Part shown: piece by piece, positions 34,936 to 47,644 of the stretch
Layout: every line of letters starts with the position of its first letter
Numbering within the stretch: the first letter of the stretch is position 1
DNA from: Forficula auricularia
Lineage: Eukaryota > Arthropoda > Insecta > Dermaptera > Forficulidae
Assembly (NCBI GenBank): GCA_024734495.1
Contig: JALMQS010000894.1
Coordinates: 190,889 to 254,888, forward strand
Direction of reading: 5' to 3'
Length of the DNA stretch: 64,000 nt
Position numbers and translations under genes: made by a program
Notes under the pieces: model-generated
Seen by the model: the letters and a program-made list of their open reading frames with translations, nothing else
What the model was told of the DNA's origin: nothing
Databases searched by the model: none

Positions 34936-36466
34936 TCAAAAACTGCGAGTATCTTACATATAAGGCTTTAGGGTGAATTATTCAATTCAATTCAAGTCGC
35001 GCAGTTACAAATCCGCGCAGATCGAGATATTACTGCACTCAACTCATGATGTACATATCAGAGGGATCCACTCTCCTCCACTCCTCGTACGTATCGAAAG
35101 AATTCACTCTCCTTATGGGATTTATCGATTTAAGTTAAAGATCCATGTCACAGCTATTAATAGAGATTGTTCACATGTAGTACATGACCTGGCACAATTA
35201 AAAGGTCATCGTGACATTGTTAGTAGGCGGCGGAACTGTAAGTTAGAAACTTTGAAAAACCATTTCTTGCACACCCACTGATTTTAGCTACCTGGCTCGA
35301 CAATTTAATGTTATTTCATAATTTTTGAAAAAATATTTAACATAATATCGTATTATTGGGAGATAATTATGATTATAAAATGAAAATATTAAGTTAACAT
35401 TTACAGTCTTCCTTCTTTTTTCAATCATCTACTTTAAATATTGACGAAAATAAAAAATTAGACCACATTATATTTAGTGGTTAAACAAATATTAGTATAA
35501 CAATTAATCATTCCCTTTCTCTGATTCAATAAAGGTTTTCAAGTTCAAACGATGAATAAATAGGGAGAGATATAGTTAATGACTTCCTTTACCTATCAAT
35601 ATCGTATAGTAAGTGGAATTATTGAGATGAGCATAAATAATCGAATTTTTTTTCATACCAGAAATACAAGTTTTCAGGTTTCTTCAATACTGAATTAAGA
35701 TATGTACCTATGTTTTGAAAGTAAAGGACAATCAATTTCTATACTAAGGTTTTCTGACCACATAACTTTTCTAGGAAGATAGAAAGGTATTAGAAGTGCT
35801 ATGAGCCGGATCAATCAAAAGTTTTCAGTGAGTTGAGCGCAAAGATTGTTTTAAAAGAATGGTGAACAATTTAATATTTTAGATATATGATCAAATAAAT
35901 AACAGATTTCAAAAATTGACAGATTTGACAGACTTCTATGTTCTGAGTGGTCTGATGATATAAAAGAATTAAGTGCCCCATATTTATAAAGAGAAAGGTA
36001 TATAAAATTTTGGGTGGCATCCAAAATCCCGACATGTGAAAATTTAGACGTTATTTTAATATTTTATTAATCTTTTTAATATTTACAAATATATATATAG
36101 TGTTATATATTTAATATGGTTAACCTAATTAATACAAAAAGTACATTGAAATATCAAAATAATAAATAAATAAAATAAATTTTATTAAATTTGTAAAAAT
36201 ACAAATTTAGTTGAGATTAGAAAAAATATTTTAAAAGTAATTAATTCTGATCGTGCCCAGCCAATGCACAAACGTAAAAAAGAGACAGTTGATCAAGAAA
36301 ACAGAATAATAACTATTTTGGCTGTCGGAGTCTTGGGGTGTCAGGATTTTGATATTCGGTATTTTGGGGTGAACCCTAAAATTTTACCTAAAAACTGGCT
36401 CCTATGTGATATGAAATTTTGAATATTTGACCACAAAATTGATAATCCTTAATGCATAATTTTCAA
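34936..36466. other. No gene recognised
   Basis: A + strand frame of 102 codons at 34973-35281 has ordinary codon mix but no recognised domain and no clear splice partner. It could be an exon or chance. The rest is AT-rich. Confidence 0.35.
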
Positions 36467-36476
36467 CCCCCCCCCC

Positions 36477-36532
<56 letters not shown>
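36467..36532. repeat. Homopolymer C12 followed by G54
   Basis: Twelve C (36467-36478) run directly into 54 uninterrupted G (36479-36532), ending in CGTGG. The C/G junction is self-complementary. Such a run in a genome otherwise about two thirds A/T is either a G-quadruplex-prone microsatellite or a sequencing or assembly artefact. Apparent polyproline or polyglycine reading frames over it are meaningless. Confidence 0.95.
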
Positions 36533-38619
36533 CGTGGATGCAGAATAGATGAAAACGTGATGTGTCTCGTGATTTAAAATACACTATTTGTAAATCATGT
36601 TTTATTACTGTTTCAAACAGCCCCTTCAAAATGGATTATATCGAACAAACCTCTCCAGCCAACAAATGAACTGATTGAATTTTCTCTTTGATTATCAAGT
36701 GAAAGGCATTGGGCTGTTTGTTGTTGGGCGATGAGCTGCAACCCTCGCCTTGTCCTGCCCCCCTGAGATTCTTCTTCACCTCCGTATTCCACATTACAAC
36801 CCCTTACCCACACACAGCACTCGCACTTTATTGATGATCGTCATTAAAAAGAGAGAAATGATTTATACTGTGGCCTTCTTGGTTCGTCTTTTTCTCTACC
36901 ATGATGAATGTCTTGGCTTTTTTCCCTCTCCCTCTCTTGTTCGTTATATATTTGATTAATATCCAGCAATTCGGAGTTATATTTTTTAGTCATTATTTTA
37001 TTAACATGTTTTTTTTTATGTCCAAATTGCTCTCATTTATTTTCATTTTATTGGGAATTTATTTCTAAAGAAAATAAAAAAAATCTTCGCTAATCTACTT
37101 TTGTAAATTGTTACTATTATTAGAATGAAAAGAAAGATTTATTTAAATAGTTAAATTTGGCATAAGTATTTTCATAGGGCTTTGCGGTATGTTAAAAGCA
37201 TCGGTTTAAATAAAATAAATTTTTGATATTTTCAGTAGGACATTTCTATTGTGTATTTCCTTTAATTAATCTACATAAATAATCCCACAATTTATCCATT
37301 AGAAATTTTTGATAAAACCAGATATTTCACACTATATATTGTATATAAAGGAGAGCCTTCGAAATTTTGCTCCAACTTTAGTGTCTCTCCATTAGGGTGG
37401 CCCTTAAAAATTCGAAGTTTTTTCAGTTCCCCTGTGTTATATCGATTCCAAATTCTACAAAAATAATTATGCACTTTAAAAATAATAATAACTCGTGACT
37501 GTAAAATATTTAGTTGCTTTAAAATTGATAACAAGTAAAATCGATTCCAAAGTTATATAATGCTTATAAAGGGTCGAATTACTTTGTTCTGATGCATAAA
37601 ACAGAATTAAAATTACTTTGAGAAATTTTAAAAATATAGTTATTTGTGTGGCAAAATTATCTTAGTTAGAGTTTTTACTCTAATATATAGAAAATTTAAA
37701 AAAAACGTTTAACAGGCATATGTTATTATTAATGTTATATCCTCGGATAAATTGCACAATTCGAAATGGATTTGACACCAAGTAAAAAAAATGGCATTTA
37801 AGGACCACCCTAAAATATTATATCTATTTATATAAAAGTTTTAATAATTTTTTTTTATTCAATTATTTTTCGACGCACTTTTTGTAATGGCGCTCCAAAC
37901 CTTCGCTTTGCTGTAGGACCCTGATATATAACTATATATAAAGGCTGTTAGCGAAGTAGTTTCTCAAACTTTTTAACTTCGCGACCTCCAAAACGTAAAA
38001 TAAATAAAATTGATACTTCTTAACTTCTTAAATTCCCTATTAATATTAACTTTCATTTATTTTGGAATGGGATTTCGGGCTAATATTTATTACAAATAAT
38101 TTTTTAAATATTAAATTACAGACTGAAATTATGACAAGTTAATTAGTAAATACAAAAATAGCTTTTGATATTTTATTATATTTTAGTTTATTAGTAGGAC
38201 CACTCGCGCTACGCTCAAACTCTAGCTGGCTGTGATACCTGACCATTCCCAGATCATTTGCAACATTTACAGAGAGCGTATCAAATCTTGAAAAAGTTAT
38301 CTATTTTTCCTTTGTTTTCAATTGTTATTGGCGAAATTCACGATAGGCGTGACATCTCTTCGAGTTATTTAGAATTAATGAAATTAAACTTACATTAATT
38401 ATAATTCCAAATTCACCCGTCCTGGCATCTCGTTGCAAAAAGTTACCGGGGAAATAATTTGTAATCTTCCATAAGAATAATAATACATTTATATTACTTG
38501 CCCGGTAACTAGCGCTTATGACTTTCGCAACAAAGTTAGTATTAATAATAAATTTCCCAACATGGTGAAAAGTTTCAGTTTTCTAGCTGAGAGGCAAAAG
38601 TTGCCGAATTCGCCTACAG
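36533..38619. other. No gene recognised
   Basis: Slightly higher complexity near 36600-36950, with CA-type and CCCTC segments, but no supported exon. Around 37890-37930 (GCGCTCCAAACCTTCGC) and 38205-38222 (CACTCGCGCTACGCTC) are short CG-bearing motifs probably belonging to interspersed repeats. Confidence 0.35.
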
Positions 38620-39123
38620 CAGGGCTGTCCAACCCGTGGCCCGCGTGCCGCATGCGACCCAGAACTGCAATTCGATTTAAACCAGTGCTGTCCAATCCGT
38701 GACCGAATATAAAGTCATAAAATTCCTTAAAACATTGAGATTATATGTATTGTTGTATTATATTATAGATACTGGAAAACACAACAATTTAGCCTGATAA
38801 TTTTTTTTCTCTAAAATAAGAAATCTGAAAATCTAATGTGAAGTTTTCAAAAAATAAAAGTGTTAATTTTAAATTTTTAATCTAGAACTAGATTTCAAGG
38901 TTTCCGAAAAAATAATCATCATTTTGGTCTATTTTCGACTCCATTTTCATTAGAAATAAATTTTCTACTTGCAAACTTTCAGATTGAATGTTCTATCTCT
39001 TATTTCTATACTATTTTTTTTTTTAATAAAAATATCAATAGAATTATAATATTTTATCCGCGGTCCGGGACATGTTTTTTTCTTCAAATGTGGCCCGTGC
39101 AAGCCAAAAGGTAGGACACCCTG
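38620..39123. mobile_element. hAT MITE with 8-bp target duplication
   Basis: Ends CAGGGCTGTCCAAC and, at the right, GTAGGACACCCTG, flanked by GCCTACAG (38612-38619) and GCCTAGAG (39124-39131), seven of eight identical. The subterminal pair GTGGCCCGCGTG / TGTGGCCCGTGC and a second AGTGCTGTCCAATCCGTG inside show a partly repeated left end. 504 bp, no transposase. The CAGGGNTGTCCAAC end is common to many animal hAT families. Confidence 0.88.
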
Positions 39124-39131
39124 GCCTAGAG

Positions 39132-40749
39132 TAAAAAAAAAAATACTTTTTCCTCCAAATTAGATAATAATGCTATATTTACAAAGTTATGTCAAAATTG
39201 TTTTCCATTCCCACACATTGCAAACTTCCATAGTGATCCTCTCTGGGACAAACTATCATCAAGTTTTATTGTGAGCAGATCAACAATGCAGTAACTTGCT
39301 TGGCTTTAGGGCATTGCCGTCGCTAGATCATGTAGGCAAATCTCAAGCCATTATATCTAGTAGACTAGAGGAGAACCTTATGGTAATTATTCGCCCTTTC
39401 TCTCAACTCCTCTTATCATTAGATTGCTCAATAGACTGATTACATTAATGACCCAGTCAATTAACTTGATCAGCATTTCACCTGGGACCTAACCCACCAT
39501 ATATACCTACCGTATTCACACGTAGCAATTATCTACAATTGTCTAAGTAGCAATATTTATAAAACAGTGACTATTTTTATCAGCAATTACAAAAAATTAC
39601 TCGATAATGAAATTTTCAAAATTGTAATGTATTTATTAAGTGTTATTTGTTTCCTTAGAATCTTTATGATATTTAATCATCCAAATATTGTACTAGCACA
39701 GTGGTTCTCAATCATTTTTTTATTCTAAATGCGTTCTACGAAAAACTACATTAAAAAATGAATAATCTTTTTCTTTTAATTTTTTCTTTGCCACTTTTTA
39801 ATTTTGAAAATATATTATTCGGTACGTCCAGGAGGCAAGAGAAACCTGTATATTTATTCGAAAAATCTTAACTATTGGAATATTTTTGAGAAAATTTATC
39901 ATAAGTATTGGAGAATTTTATCCAAAATAGCAATATAACCATAATTATAGTTAATTTATATTTTCTTCAAAACTTATAGTATTTAATCTAGTCGGAAAAA
40001 TAACAATTCTTATTGTGCCTGTGCTTTTGTATCATATGTTTGTGTGACTGTATTCTGATAACCCTGATAGTTACGCACACCATCGGTCGATGTTAGTAAT
40101 GACTAAAGGCCGGATATTGAAACAGAAAAAATCACCCAAATATGCCATAAAATGTCATAATAAACAATAATTGCATAAAACTAAATAAATGTACCTACTA
40201 TAGCCCTTGACTTTAGCTTCTTTGACGTCATTACAGATATTTATCTCCCACTTTTTTGAGTTCCTCATAATACATGAATGTGCGGGAATCACATATTAAC
40301 TAATTGCCATTAAATAGAATTTATTAATTAGAATTTACATTCAGAATATCAGAGATGAGGGGATGAACAAAAATACTCAAAACAATGTATAGTTTTTAGT
40401 TTAAATTTGAATCCTTCTTCGTTACAATGCTTACGGGAATTTAGAGTCTATTATTATACTGATTGCAATTATTACACATTTTCCAGGCCAAAGCAGTGGA
40501 TTTAAATAATTATAATTAAAAAAAATGTGTGAGTCTCATCCACATAAGCTCACGAGGGAAGTGAAATTTCTCTAGCTTATTTGTATATAACAGCCAAAAA
40601 GTGTATCCTCTTTAAAAAATCACTGTCCAGAGACTTACGATATATATATTTTTATAAGCTTGATATATATTTTAAGCAAAAAATGTTAATATCTGCTTGG
40701 CCCAGTGGTTAACTATAATAATAAATGAACAATTTATATTTAAGTTTAT
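39132..40749. other. No gene recognised; lone element ends
   Basis: CAGTGGTTCTCAATC near 39699 resembles an hAT left end without a visible partner. CTTGGCCCAGTGGTTAAC near 40697 resembles the A-box head of a tRNA-derived SINE, truncated. No coding segment. Confidence 0.4.
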
Positions 40750-41035
40750 TAATAATTACTAGGGCAGCTCTAAAATTTCACTTTTTTTTATTATCTAATC
40801 TACGGGTGACCGATTCATTCATTAGAATATGATCGTTGAAAATGACTTCAAAGAGCAAGTGTATTATAATTTCTCTTTCTTTAGAGCTTAGGTGTATTGT
40901 CAAATACAAGTCCACACTTGTTTCAGACTATTAGAGATTAATTTCTTATTTTCTATTATTCTAGGAATGGCCTTTTGCACTCGTACCAAAACAATACTCG
41001 TTATATATAGAGAGAATATTCAATTTAACTTACGC
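40750..41035 (+). repeat. Dispersed repeat beta, copy 2
   Basis: Landmarks ACTAGGGCAGCTCTAAA, TTAGAATATGATCGTTGAAA, ATTTCTCTTTCTTTAGAGC, GTTTCAGACTATTAGAG and TATTCTAGGAATGGCC are in the same order as at 18786. Both copies are preceded by TTTATTAATAA(C/T). Non-coding. Confidence 0.8.
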
Positions 41036-41153
41036 CCTTGCCATAAAATACACTATTCTTATAAATTTCTTTATAAACAAAACGACTTGCTGGGTAAGCA
41101 GAATATTGAATTGACTAAAAATAATAATCACATATTAAATAAAGTGATGTGGC

Positions 41154-41290
41154 CATCCAGATGACGTTACCATACTGGCCCCTCTCATATATTTAATATT
41201 TAATAAAATGATTTCTAATTATTTACGAAAGAATCCCAACCCCTATTCATTCTGAGCCCATTATTTATTAATGGGTCGTGATCAAATTTT
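41154..41290 (+). repeat. Dispersed repeat gamma, copy 1
   Basis: ATCCAGATGACGTTACCATA, ATTTAATATTTAATAAAATG and TTATTTACGAAAGAATCCC are shared with 41719-41860, about 570 bp downstream, in the same orientation. The GGCCATCCACATGACTTTAC end also occurs near 29934 and, inverted, near 9934-9960 and 50941. Confidence 0.7.
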
Positions 41291-41718
41291 ACAGAAGCTG
41301 GTGGGGGTGGTCATAAAAAAGTTTGCTCTGCTCGCAAATGTTTTAGTCGGAATGCCCTGGACCGGGTATTTTAAATTTCACTAAGTGTGTGACAAAGAGA
41401 ATATTAAAATTCTATCTCTATAAAACTTTACCACACTACACACTACGAATATAGAGACAGAAAAACTGAGAGAAGAACCTGTCCAAACTAACAAGTTTCT
41501 AGTATGTAAGGAAGCCCAAAAAAGCTCTATTCTATATCTATTGGATTTAATTTTGTCTCTGAATTAAATTAGAAAATTAGTTTTCTTTTTTCATTCTCAC
41601 CAATTTGTACCAAAAGGCTTCCCTCCCTCCATTTTGGACAGTCTGGCGTGCATACTCCCCTACTTCATCTCAGGTTGCATACCCTACAGTCATTCCCATA
41701 GTGTGGACAAGGATGCAT

Positions 41719-41860
41719 GTGGTCATCCACATTACCATACACCTGGCCCATCCATTCTATTTAATATTTAATAAATAATTTTTAATTATTTACGAAAGAA
41801 TCCCCTTCTTAATTTTGGACCCATTAGCAATTAATAATATCACGTTTTAATTATGAGACT
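41719..41860 (+). repeat. Dispersed repeat gamma, copy 2
   Basis: Same block order as the copy at 41154: GTCATCCACATTACCATACA, CTATTTAATATTTAATAAAT, TTACGAAAGAATCCCC. Two direct copies so close together suggest either a duplicated terminus of one element or two insertions. Confidence 0.7.
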
Positions 41861-42059
41861 ATTCTATTAGAAATATCAGCTTTCTTCGATTTTTGTTTGA
41901 AAATATTTGCCCCCGCCCCCCTCTTTTTGGTCACTATCAATTTCACACAGTGAGTCATTTTCATAAGGTCGTAATGAGTGCATATGCAAAATTTCGTACA
42001 AATCGATCAAAGTATCTAAGACTTATATTTATATTTTTTGAACCTCCTTCCCACCCCCC

Positions 42060-42230
42060 TCTTAACTTTTTTTTCAACCAAAATCTAATCAGATTTTAAT
42101 CTTAATATAAAGAATCTACTTCTGAAATTTCGTTTTGATATTCACCCTAGTTTTTGAGCTAGACCGTACACAAAATTTAGTAACGTACTAACAGAAATTT
42201 TAACAAAATCATTAATTCTCGTAAAATATA
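42060..42230 (-). repeat. Dispersed repeat alpha, minus-strand copy
   Basis: The reverse complement has TTTTGTGTACGGTCTAGC, TCAAAAACTAGGGTGAATAT and AATCTGATTAGATTTTGG, the same order as in the copies at 5.3, 9.5 and 50.7 kb. Confidence 0.7.
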
Positions 42231-42269
42231 ATTTTTTAGATGCTCAATATGTATATAATGTACAATATA

Positions 42270-42350
42270 TACATACTGAGCTGGCTCGGTGGTTAAAATA
42301 CTTTCCTTAAAATTGGTAGGCTCAAGTTCGAATCCAGCTTTTGTTATTTT
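42270..42350 (+). mobile_element. tRNA-derived SINE head
   Basis: An A-box-like GAGCTGGCTCGGTGGTTAAA and a B box AGTTCGAATCC (about 42326-42336) are spaced as in a tRNA, followed by GCTTTTGTTATTTT. The anticodon arm and acceptor stem are not intact, so this is not a tRNA gene. Confidence 0.65.
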
Positions 42351-43377
42351 TTAAAAAATGACTTGCTGGCTTTCTTCAAATCTTTCTAGGCTATTCTTAT
42401 TTCACTTATATTCAAACAGAAACATCGCTAAAGAAGTTTCACTTCAAAAAACTTTGGTTTATTATTATTATTATATCATATTTATTAGTTTTTGCTTTTC
42501 AGAAATCCTTGGGTTCCTATTGAATTACCTATCTGATATTTTGAATTTTATTTGCCAAAAGTTAATGTAACTCGTATCTTTTATTTGATTAATGGTTTTT
42601 AATATAATTGGCATTTTGTATCTCGTTACTTAAAAAATGGTAACTTGCACATCTAACAAATGACGTGCAATTAAATAACGTTAACGAATTCATTTAATTG
42701 TATTGGATAGCAGATATGCTAAGACCAAACGCTACCATCTGGTTATTTTTTTTTAGCCATCAACTCTTTTAATTAATAACTGAAAGAGGCTGATTATACA
42801 AGAATCGACAAATTATTAAGAGCGGTAATCTTTTAAAATATAAAATCCCCCATTCTTTCGTTTATTAATAACGAGTAAAATGTAATTTAGACAAATGTTA
42901 TTTTAAACTTTGTGTTGGATATCTAAATTAAAATTATTAAATAATACTAATGAAATCAATCTTTTTTGGAAAACCTCAGAAAGTGATTTTTAATAACAGC
43001 CAACTTGAGAGTTTCTCTTGGATGGGGAAATCGCGTGATCTTGCAAAATTTTCTCAATTTTATTAAGATTATTCTTGAATGGCATTAAGCGCAGAATGAT
43101 GACGTCAACTATGATATAAAGGCGTATAGTCAATCTCAAAAGTAATGTGAATTTCGATTTTGACACAATTTAATTTTTAAATGATATACGTACTATAGTA
43201 TAAAAGTAAAATTTATTTTACAATATATTGTTGAAAGAATATATCGTAGTAGTAATAATCCTCTACATCTTACACGATTTTTTATTTTAAATAAATTTTA
43301 TTTGTCAAAAGTCTGCCTTCTTACAAAGGAACATAGCTTCGAATGGAGGTAGATGGTAACCTCAAACCAGTCTTGAA
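42351..43377. other. No gene recognised
   Basis: AT-rich, with no motif beyond short simple-repeat runs (TATTATTATTATTATATC near 42460). Confidence 0.4.
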
Positions 43378-43385
43378 CTGTTTAC

Positions 43386-43537
43386 CAGGGCCGCGCCAAG
43401 CTATTCGGCCGCCCGTTTGCAAACTTTACTTTTACGGCCTCTTTATAGTCTTTTCAAGTGTCTAGCTGTTTTGCCGCCCTTTGACTTGGCCACCTGTGTG
43501 TTTTGCACACATTCGCCCTATGGTCGGAGCGGCCCTG
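43386..43537. mobile_element. hAT MITE, perfect 8-bp target duplication
   Basis: Left end CAGGGCCGCGCCAAGC, right end TGGTCGGAGCGGCCCTG. The duplication CTGTTTAC is identical on both sides (43378-43385, 43538-43545). At 152 bp it is far too short to encode anything. It is markedly more GC-rich than its surroundings. Confidence 0.92.
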
Positions 43538-43545
43538 CTGTTTAC

Positions 43546-44757
43546 TCTGTGATTATGATGAGGATTTTCTATCAAACCAGTATCAGAGATCTCTGTGTAC
43601 TATGATAAATTGCTTTTAATCTAAAATATTTCATATCATTTAAGTAAATTAAATCAAAATAATATTTTAAAAGTTTGAAGATTAAATAATGGTGTCAGTT
43701 AATAATTTTGGGACTAGACAATTGGATCATTTTTTTATGAAATTTTAAATATAGAAATTTGGATTAATATCACAGATTATTAATATTTCAGTGTTTTTTT
43801 TAGTTTTTCAAAATTTCTTAAAAACTGCTCTAACAGATTTTGATAAAAAAATCAAGTCAAACAAAGGTTTTTAAGGTCTAGAAAAAACTTTACTATTATA
43901 TATTACTATAATATTTAATTGAAGAAAAATTATTAATATCTCGTCAAAAAAATTTTTTTATCTAGGTTAACGTCTGAACAAAAACATTTTGTATGTAAGA
44001 CCCTTTAAGTTTTCATATTGTTTTTGTCTTACGCCTAAAATGTAGAATAGGCAACATTTTCCCGAATGTATGAATTAAGCATATCGCTTGCCGATTTCCG
44101 GTATTAAGAAATCTCATTGCCGATTTCACTCTAGCAATAGGTTTAAATAAAGAAATCAAAACATATTTAATTTTTTAGTTATCTAAATTAAAAAAAGTGC
44201 ATATCTAAATTATATGTGATTTTTTTATAAAATAAAATAAAAAAAAATAAAATTGTTTAAAAATTACCAAGAGTATAATAAATATATACCAAAAATTACA
44301 TTTTTTTAGAGTTTTTTCTGCCACTAGAAAATCTCTGGTCTATTAATTAAAGTTGACATATTTATGTTTAAAATAATAAAAAATTTACTTATTACTTGAA
44401 ATCATCAATATCTATCTAAATTCCTCAAATTGCTAAGCGACTTTCTTAATTTAATAATCAGGTTAAATGTCACCTATTCCCACAAATAGGAATTTCACAC
44501 ATTAGGCACAACATTTATATTAAATTTTTGATAGAAGCTCTCTAAAAATTTTTATAATTAATAGTGAGAGAAATAATCATAAATAATAGAATATAATAAT
44601 AGTTTGTCGTTTTATTTCTATTGTTTGGCTTAATCTTTTTAGATGTTGAAATTAGACACTACAAAAAGTTGACCAACATTCCTCAAAAATATGCCTAACT
44701 AAGCTCACATCAAGTAATTTCAAACTTAAGTTTTATAAGTAACATTTACTGTTCTTT
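43546..44757. other. No gene recognised
   Basis: Very AT-rich; no repeat terminus or coding segment recognised. Confidence 0.4.
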
Positions 44758-44765
44758 GTTTAGAT

Positions 44766-45348
44766 CAGAGGTTCCCAAACTTTGAGGCCCGCAAAAAAAT
44801 CTGAAATAAATCCAAATGGTCCCCCCTGTGGTCTGAATTTTTGATTTTCATAGAAAAATAAATTATTAATTTTCAACATATTTTTTTATCGATTCTAATA
44901 CAAGAGTATTTAGAGAGACCAAATAGGCTATTTTTTTTTTTTTTTTTTAATGCAATCGAATGCAAGAAGGGGTGCACCAGTAAAGATGCAGCTCCTATGG
45001 ATCTCGAAAGGCCCTTGCATTACCGAAGAGAAGGGAAAGTTGATTAAGTGAGGGGGTGTAGACGTAGGTATCTATGCACTCCGGTTTTGAAGGTTTGAAG
45101 ATTATAGGTGCTGGGAAAGATGGAGGCTGGGAGAGAGTTCCAGTTCCTTGAAGTCATGGGGATATATGTATTGGCGAATGAAGTGGTCCAGCACTTTTCT
45201 AATTTGACCGCGAAAGAGTGTTGGGAGTCGGCAAAACGCGTGCTACGTTTTTTGTTTTGATATATGTACTTTTAGTTAGGATAAGGATCCAAGGAAAAAA
45301 TTTAATTAAAAAAAGGTCTCGCGACCTGGAAAAGTTTGGGAACCCCTG
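44766..45348. mobile_element. hAT MITE with perfect 8-bp duplication, carrying a nested CR1-like fragment
   Basis: Ends CAGAGGTTCCCAAACTTTG and AAAGTTTGGGAACCCCTG are flanked by GTTTAGAT on both sides (44758-44765, 45349-45356). The right subterminal has GGTCTCGCGACCTGG. Without the nested 44931-45250 retrotransposon piece the element is about 260 bp. No transposase frame. Confidence 0.93.
44931..45250 (-). pseudogene. CR1-like retrotransposon 3' end nested in the hAT MITE
   Basis: Minus strand: an A-tail (T-run 44931-44948 on +), the 3' UTR (AGGAGCTGCATCTTTACTGG), then the coding tail whose reverse complement gives the FANTYIPMTSRNWNS-like block. It is close in sequence to the 3 kb copy. 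It covers only about 70 codons plus the UTR. It must have inserted after the MITE. Confidence 0.88.
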
Positions 45349-45356
45349 GTTTAGAT

Positions 45357-46835
45357 AATAAGAAAATAGATGTTTCAGGGTTACTGCTGAAACTTGTTTC
45401 CGATATCATAACTTAAAAAACTCAAATTCACTTGTGCAGTTATTCCATTAGCTCTAATGAATGGTATGTGATTTCCCATGATATTTACTTAACATTAATC
45501 CTATACAGAGAGAATTCTAACGGATTCTTAATAGAACGCAAATAAATCAGATTAGAAATACCAGGGATAGTTGAATGATATATTCTCGGTCTTCATTCCT
45601 ATATTCATTAGTGGAACTCATTGAGCCCTTGGCTCTCATGTTTAACCTTCTCCATTTGATTATGTTCATATTTACCGTTGCAATGGAAACGATTAATCAA
45701 ACGTGAGCGGTCTACTCGCTATATAGTGATGTTTATTTATACATATGGAAAGAGCTCTAGCCTGGGCTTTAGTCTAGTTTATTCCAATCTCACTGTTTAC
45801 AATTTAAAATCACATTTGCAGCTGAATGAACTCTTGCGATATTAAATTTCAATTAAGATCGTAGATATAAATGGACCCATATAGAAATTAAATTGATAAC
45901 CTGGACTCTCGTGTCCCATAAAGGATCTATCTATATCTCTCGATATACTTTATTATTGTTAAATTCATGTACAGAAATAGATAATATTCAAAGTTGACCT
46001 TTCAATGAAATCAAATCAAATATTTTATGATTCACACCGTTTGAGTGTTTTAGTTTAATAATTAGTTAATATTCGAACTTCCTTGAGCAAAAGAGGGGAG
46101 AGCTAATCCAAGGACCATTGCCTTTTAGCACGCTTTTATTTCACTTCGTTTCACAGTGTGAGGACAGAATATTTTAATCGAATTTCGACCCAGCCAATTT
46201 TGCAGTGTCAATAAAATATTTTATCGATTTATTTCTATATCCTATTTCTTTCACATGCAAATTTCAAAGAGTAAAATTTATAAAGAGAAACAAAGAGGTT
46301 GTCTTCTGCTTGATGCAAATAAACATACACACCACTGGTGTGTGTTCCATGGATGTTGTGGATGCGGCTCATCCATAAAATTTCAAACATTTAGAGTATT
46401 TTTATAAATATATAACGTCGACTTCAAAATTTAAGGAGGATCTTTATATTTTCAAATTATTATTCGTTATTTCAAATATTTCTATAAGAAACATTTTTTT
46501 GTTTTGAAAAGCATATTGGTTCTCGAAATGAAATAAAATTGTTGCATAGTTTCAAGATTCAATTAAAATGAATGATTTTTCCGAAAAGGGCGCGGATAGA
46601 AGGTTTGAAGTCGTCCCTGCCTGGTATATCTTCCAGTTCAATCATGTCAAAGACAAGTACAGGCCAATTTTACTCGAAAAATTGTTCGCCCGAGGAACTA
46701 TTAAAATAGAATTAATACAAAACAGGAATAAATAATGATGGTTTGAGAATTTTTGGACTAATCCATTTCTAAGAAATCTCAATATATAATAACTTTTAAG
46801 GAGATAGGTGTTGGTTTAAGGTGAAACATTTTTTA
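45357..46835. other. No gene recognised; one family A arm
   Basis: At 46279-46315 lies AAAGAGAAACAAAGAGGTTG followed by TCTTCTGCTTGAT, a solo arm of the family A ribozyme element without its core. The remainder is AT-rich. Confidence 0.5.
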
Positions 46836-46962
46836 ATAATAAAAAAATTAGGTAAAATTGCAGGGTCGGTTTCACATAAAATATCGTATATCGAAATCTA
46901 AACTAAGTTTTGTTTTATTTTATGTGAAACTCATCTTGCAATTTTACCTAAATTTTTTATTA
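46835..46962. repeat. Inverted repeat, about 47-bp arms
   Basis: AATAATAAAAAAATTAGGTA and AAATTGCAGG are mirrored by TTGCAATTTTACCTAAAT and TTTTTATTAT, and inside them GTTTCACATAAAAT pairs with ATTTTATGTGAAAC. The loop is about 33 bases. A miniature foldback is likely. Confidence 0.8.
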
Positions 46963-47439
46963 TCTCAATATATTAGATCAGAAATAACTAAGAGCGCTAT
47001 AGACAAGTCAGAGCTTGCTTATAGCAATAGAATGGGAGAAATTTAAGATTTTCTTATAGGACAGGCTGGATCATTGTGAAAGATGGTTGATTTCCATCTC
47101 AGGGACTGCGGAGTTTAAGTCACAAGAATTAATTTCTGACTCCTACCCTCACTCACACAAAGCAGTATCCGTTTGGGGTGAAGTTCCCAAAGTATATTTT
47201 TTAAAAATCTAATTTTTTTATATAAATATTGACAAATTCTCGGTGAGTAGAAAAACAAAATTATAATTGATTGATGTACTCGGACAAGACCGATAAAAAT
47301 CTAATGTTAAATTTGAAAAATAACGAAAATGATGCCGTATTCGATGAAATTTGCAAAAAAAGCGAAGATTAAATAAAATTTTAAAAAATGAAGGGTACTT
47401 TTTTGGACAGCATCTCCTGGTTGGAAAGTCACCAGCCGC

Positions 47440-47600
47440 CATTGATACACAGATATATACTAAATATATATGTATATATATTATTTATTTGTTTGAGACT
47501 ATAGTTTCGAAGGCTTGGCCTTCATCATCCATTTTTTTATTTTAATTATAAATATTATTTTTTCACGGAATCAGTATCGCATGGATATTGAAAATTCGTA
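47440..47600 (-). mobile_element. Family A ribozyme element, partial
   Basis: The reverse complement has TGCGATACTGATTCCGTG and AAATAATATTTATAATTAAA ahead of the hammerhead-like core, matching the 13.75 kb copy (CGCGATACTGACGCCATG). The flanking inverted arms are missing. Confidence 0.65.
47488..47535 (-). ncRNA. Decayed hammerhead-like ribozyme, family A
   Basis: Minus strand: TGGATGA in place of CTGATGA, extra T, stem II GAAGGC-CAA-GCCTTC, GAAA, CTATAG, TC, TCAAAC. Everything is preserved except the first two bases of box 1 (C3 and U4), both essential in hammerheads, so cleavage is not expected. Confidence 0.65.
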
Positions 47601-47644
47601 TTTCTTAGCTTGCAAGCTAGTTAAACAGTGTTTAATTGTCACTT

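Noticed and set aside
36402..36629. Minus-strand frame encoding a polyproline protein
   Set aside because: Entirely produced by the 54-base G run; no coding signal on either side.
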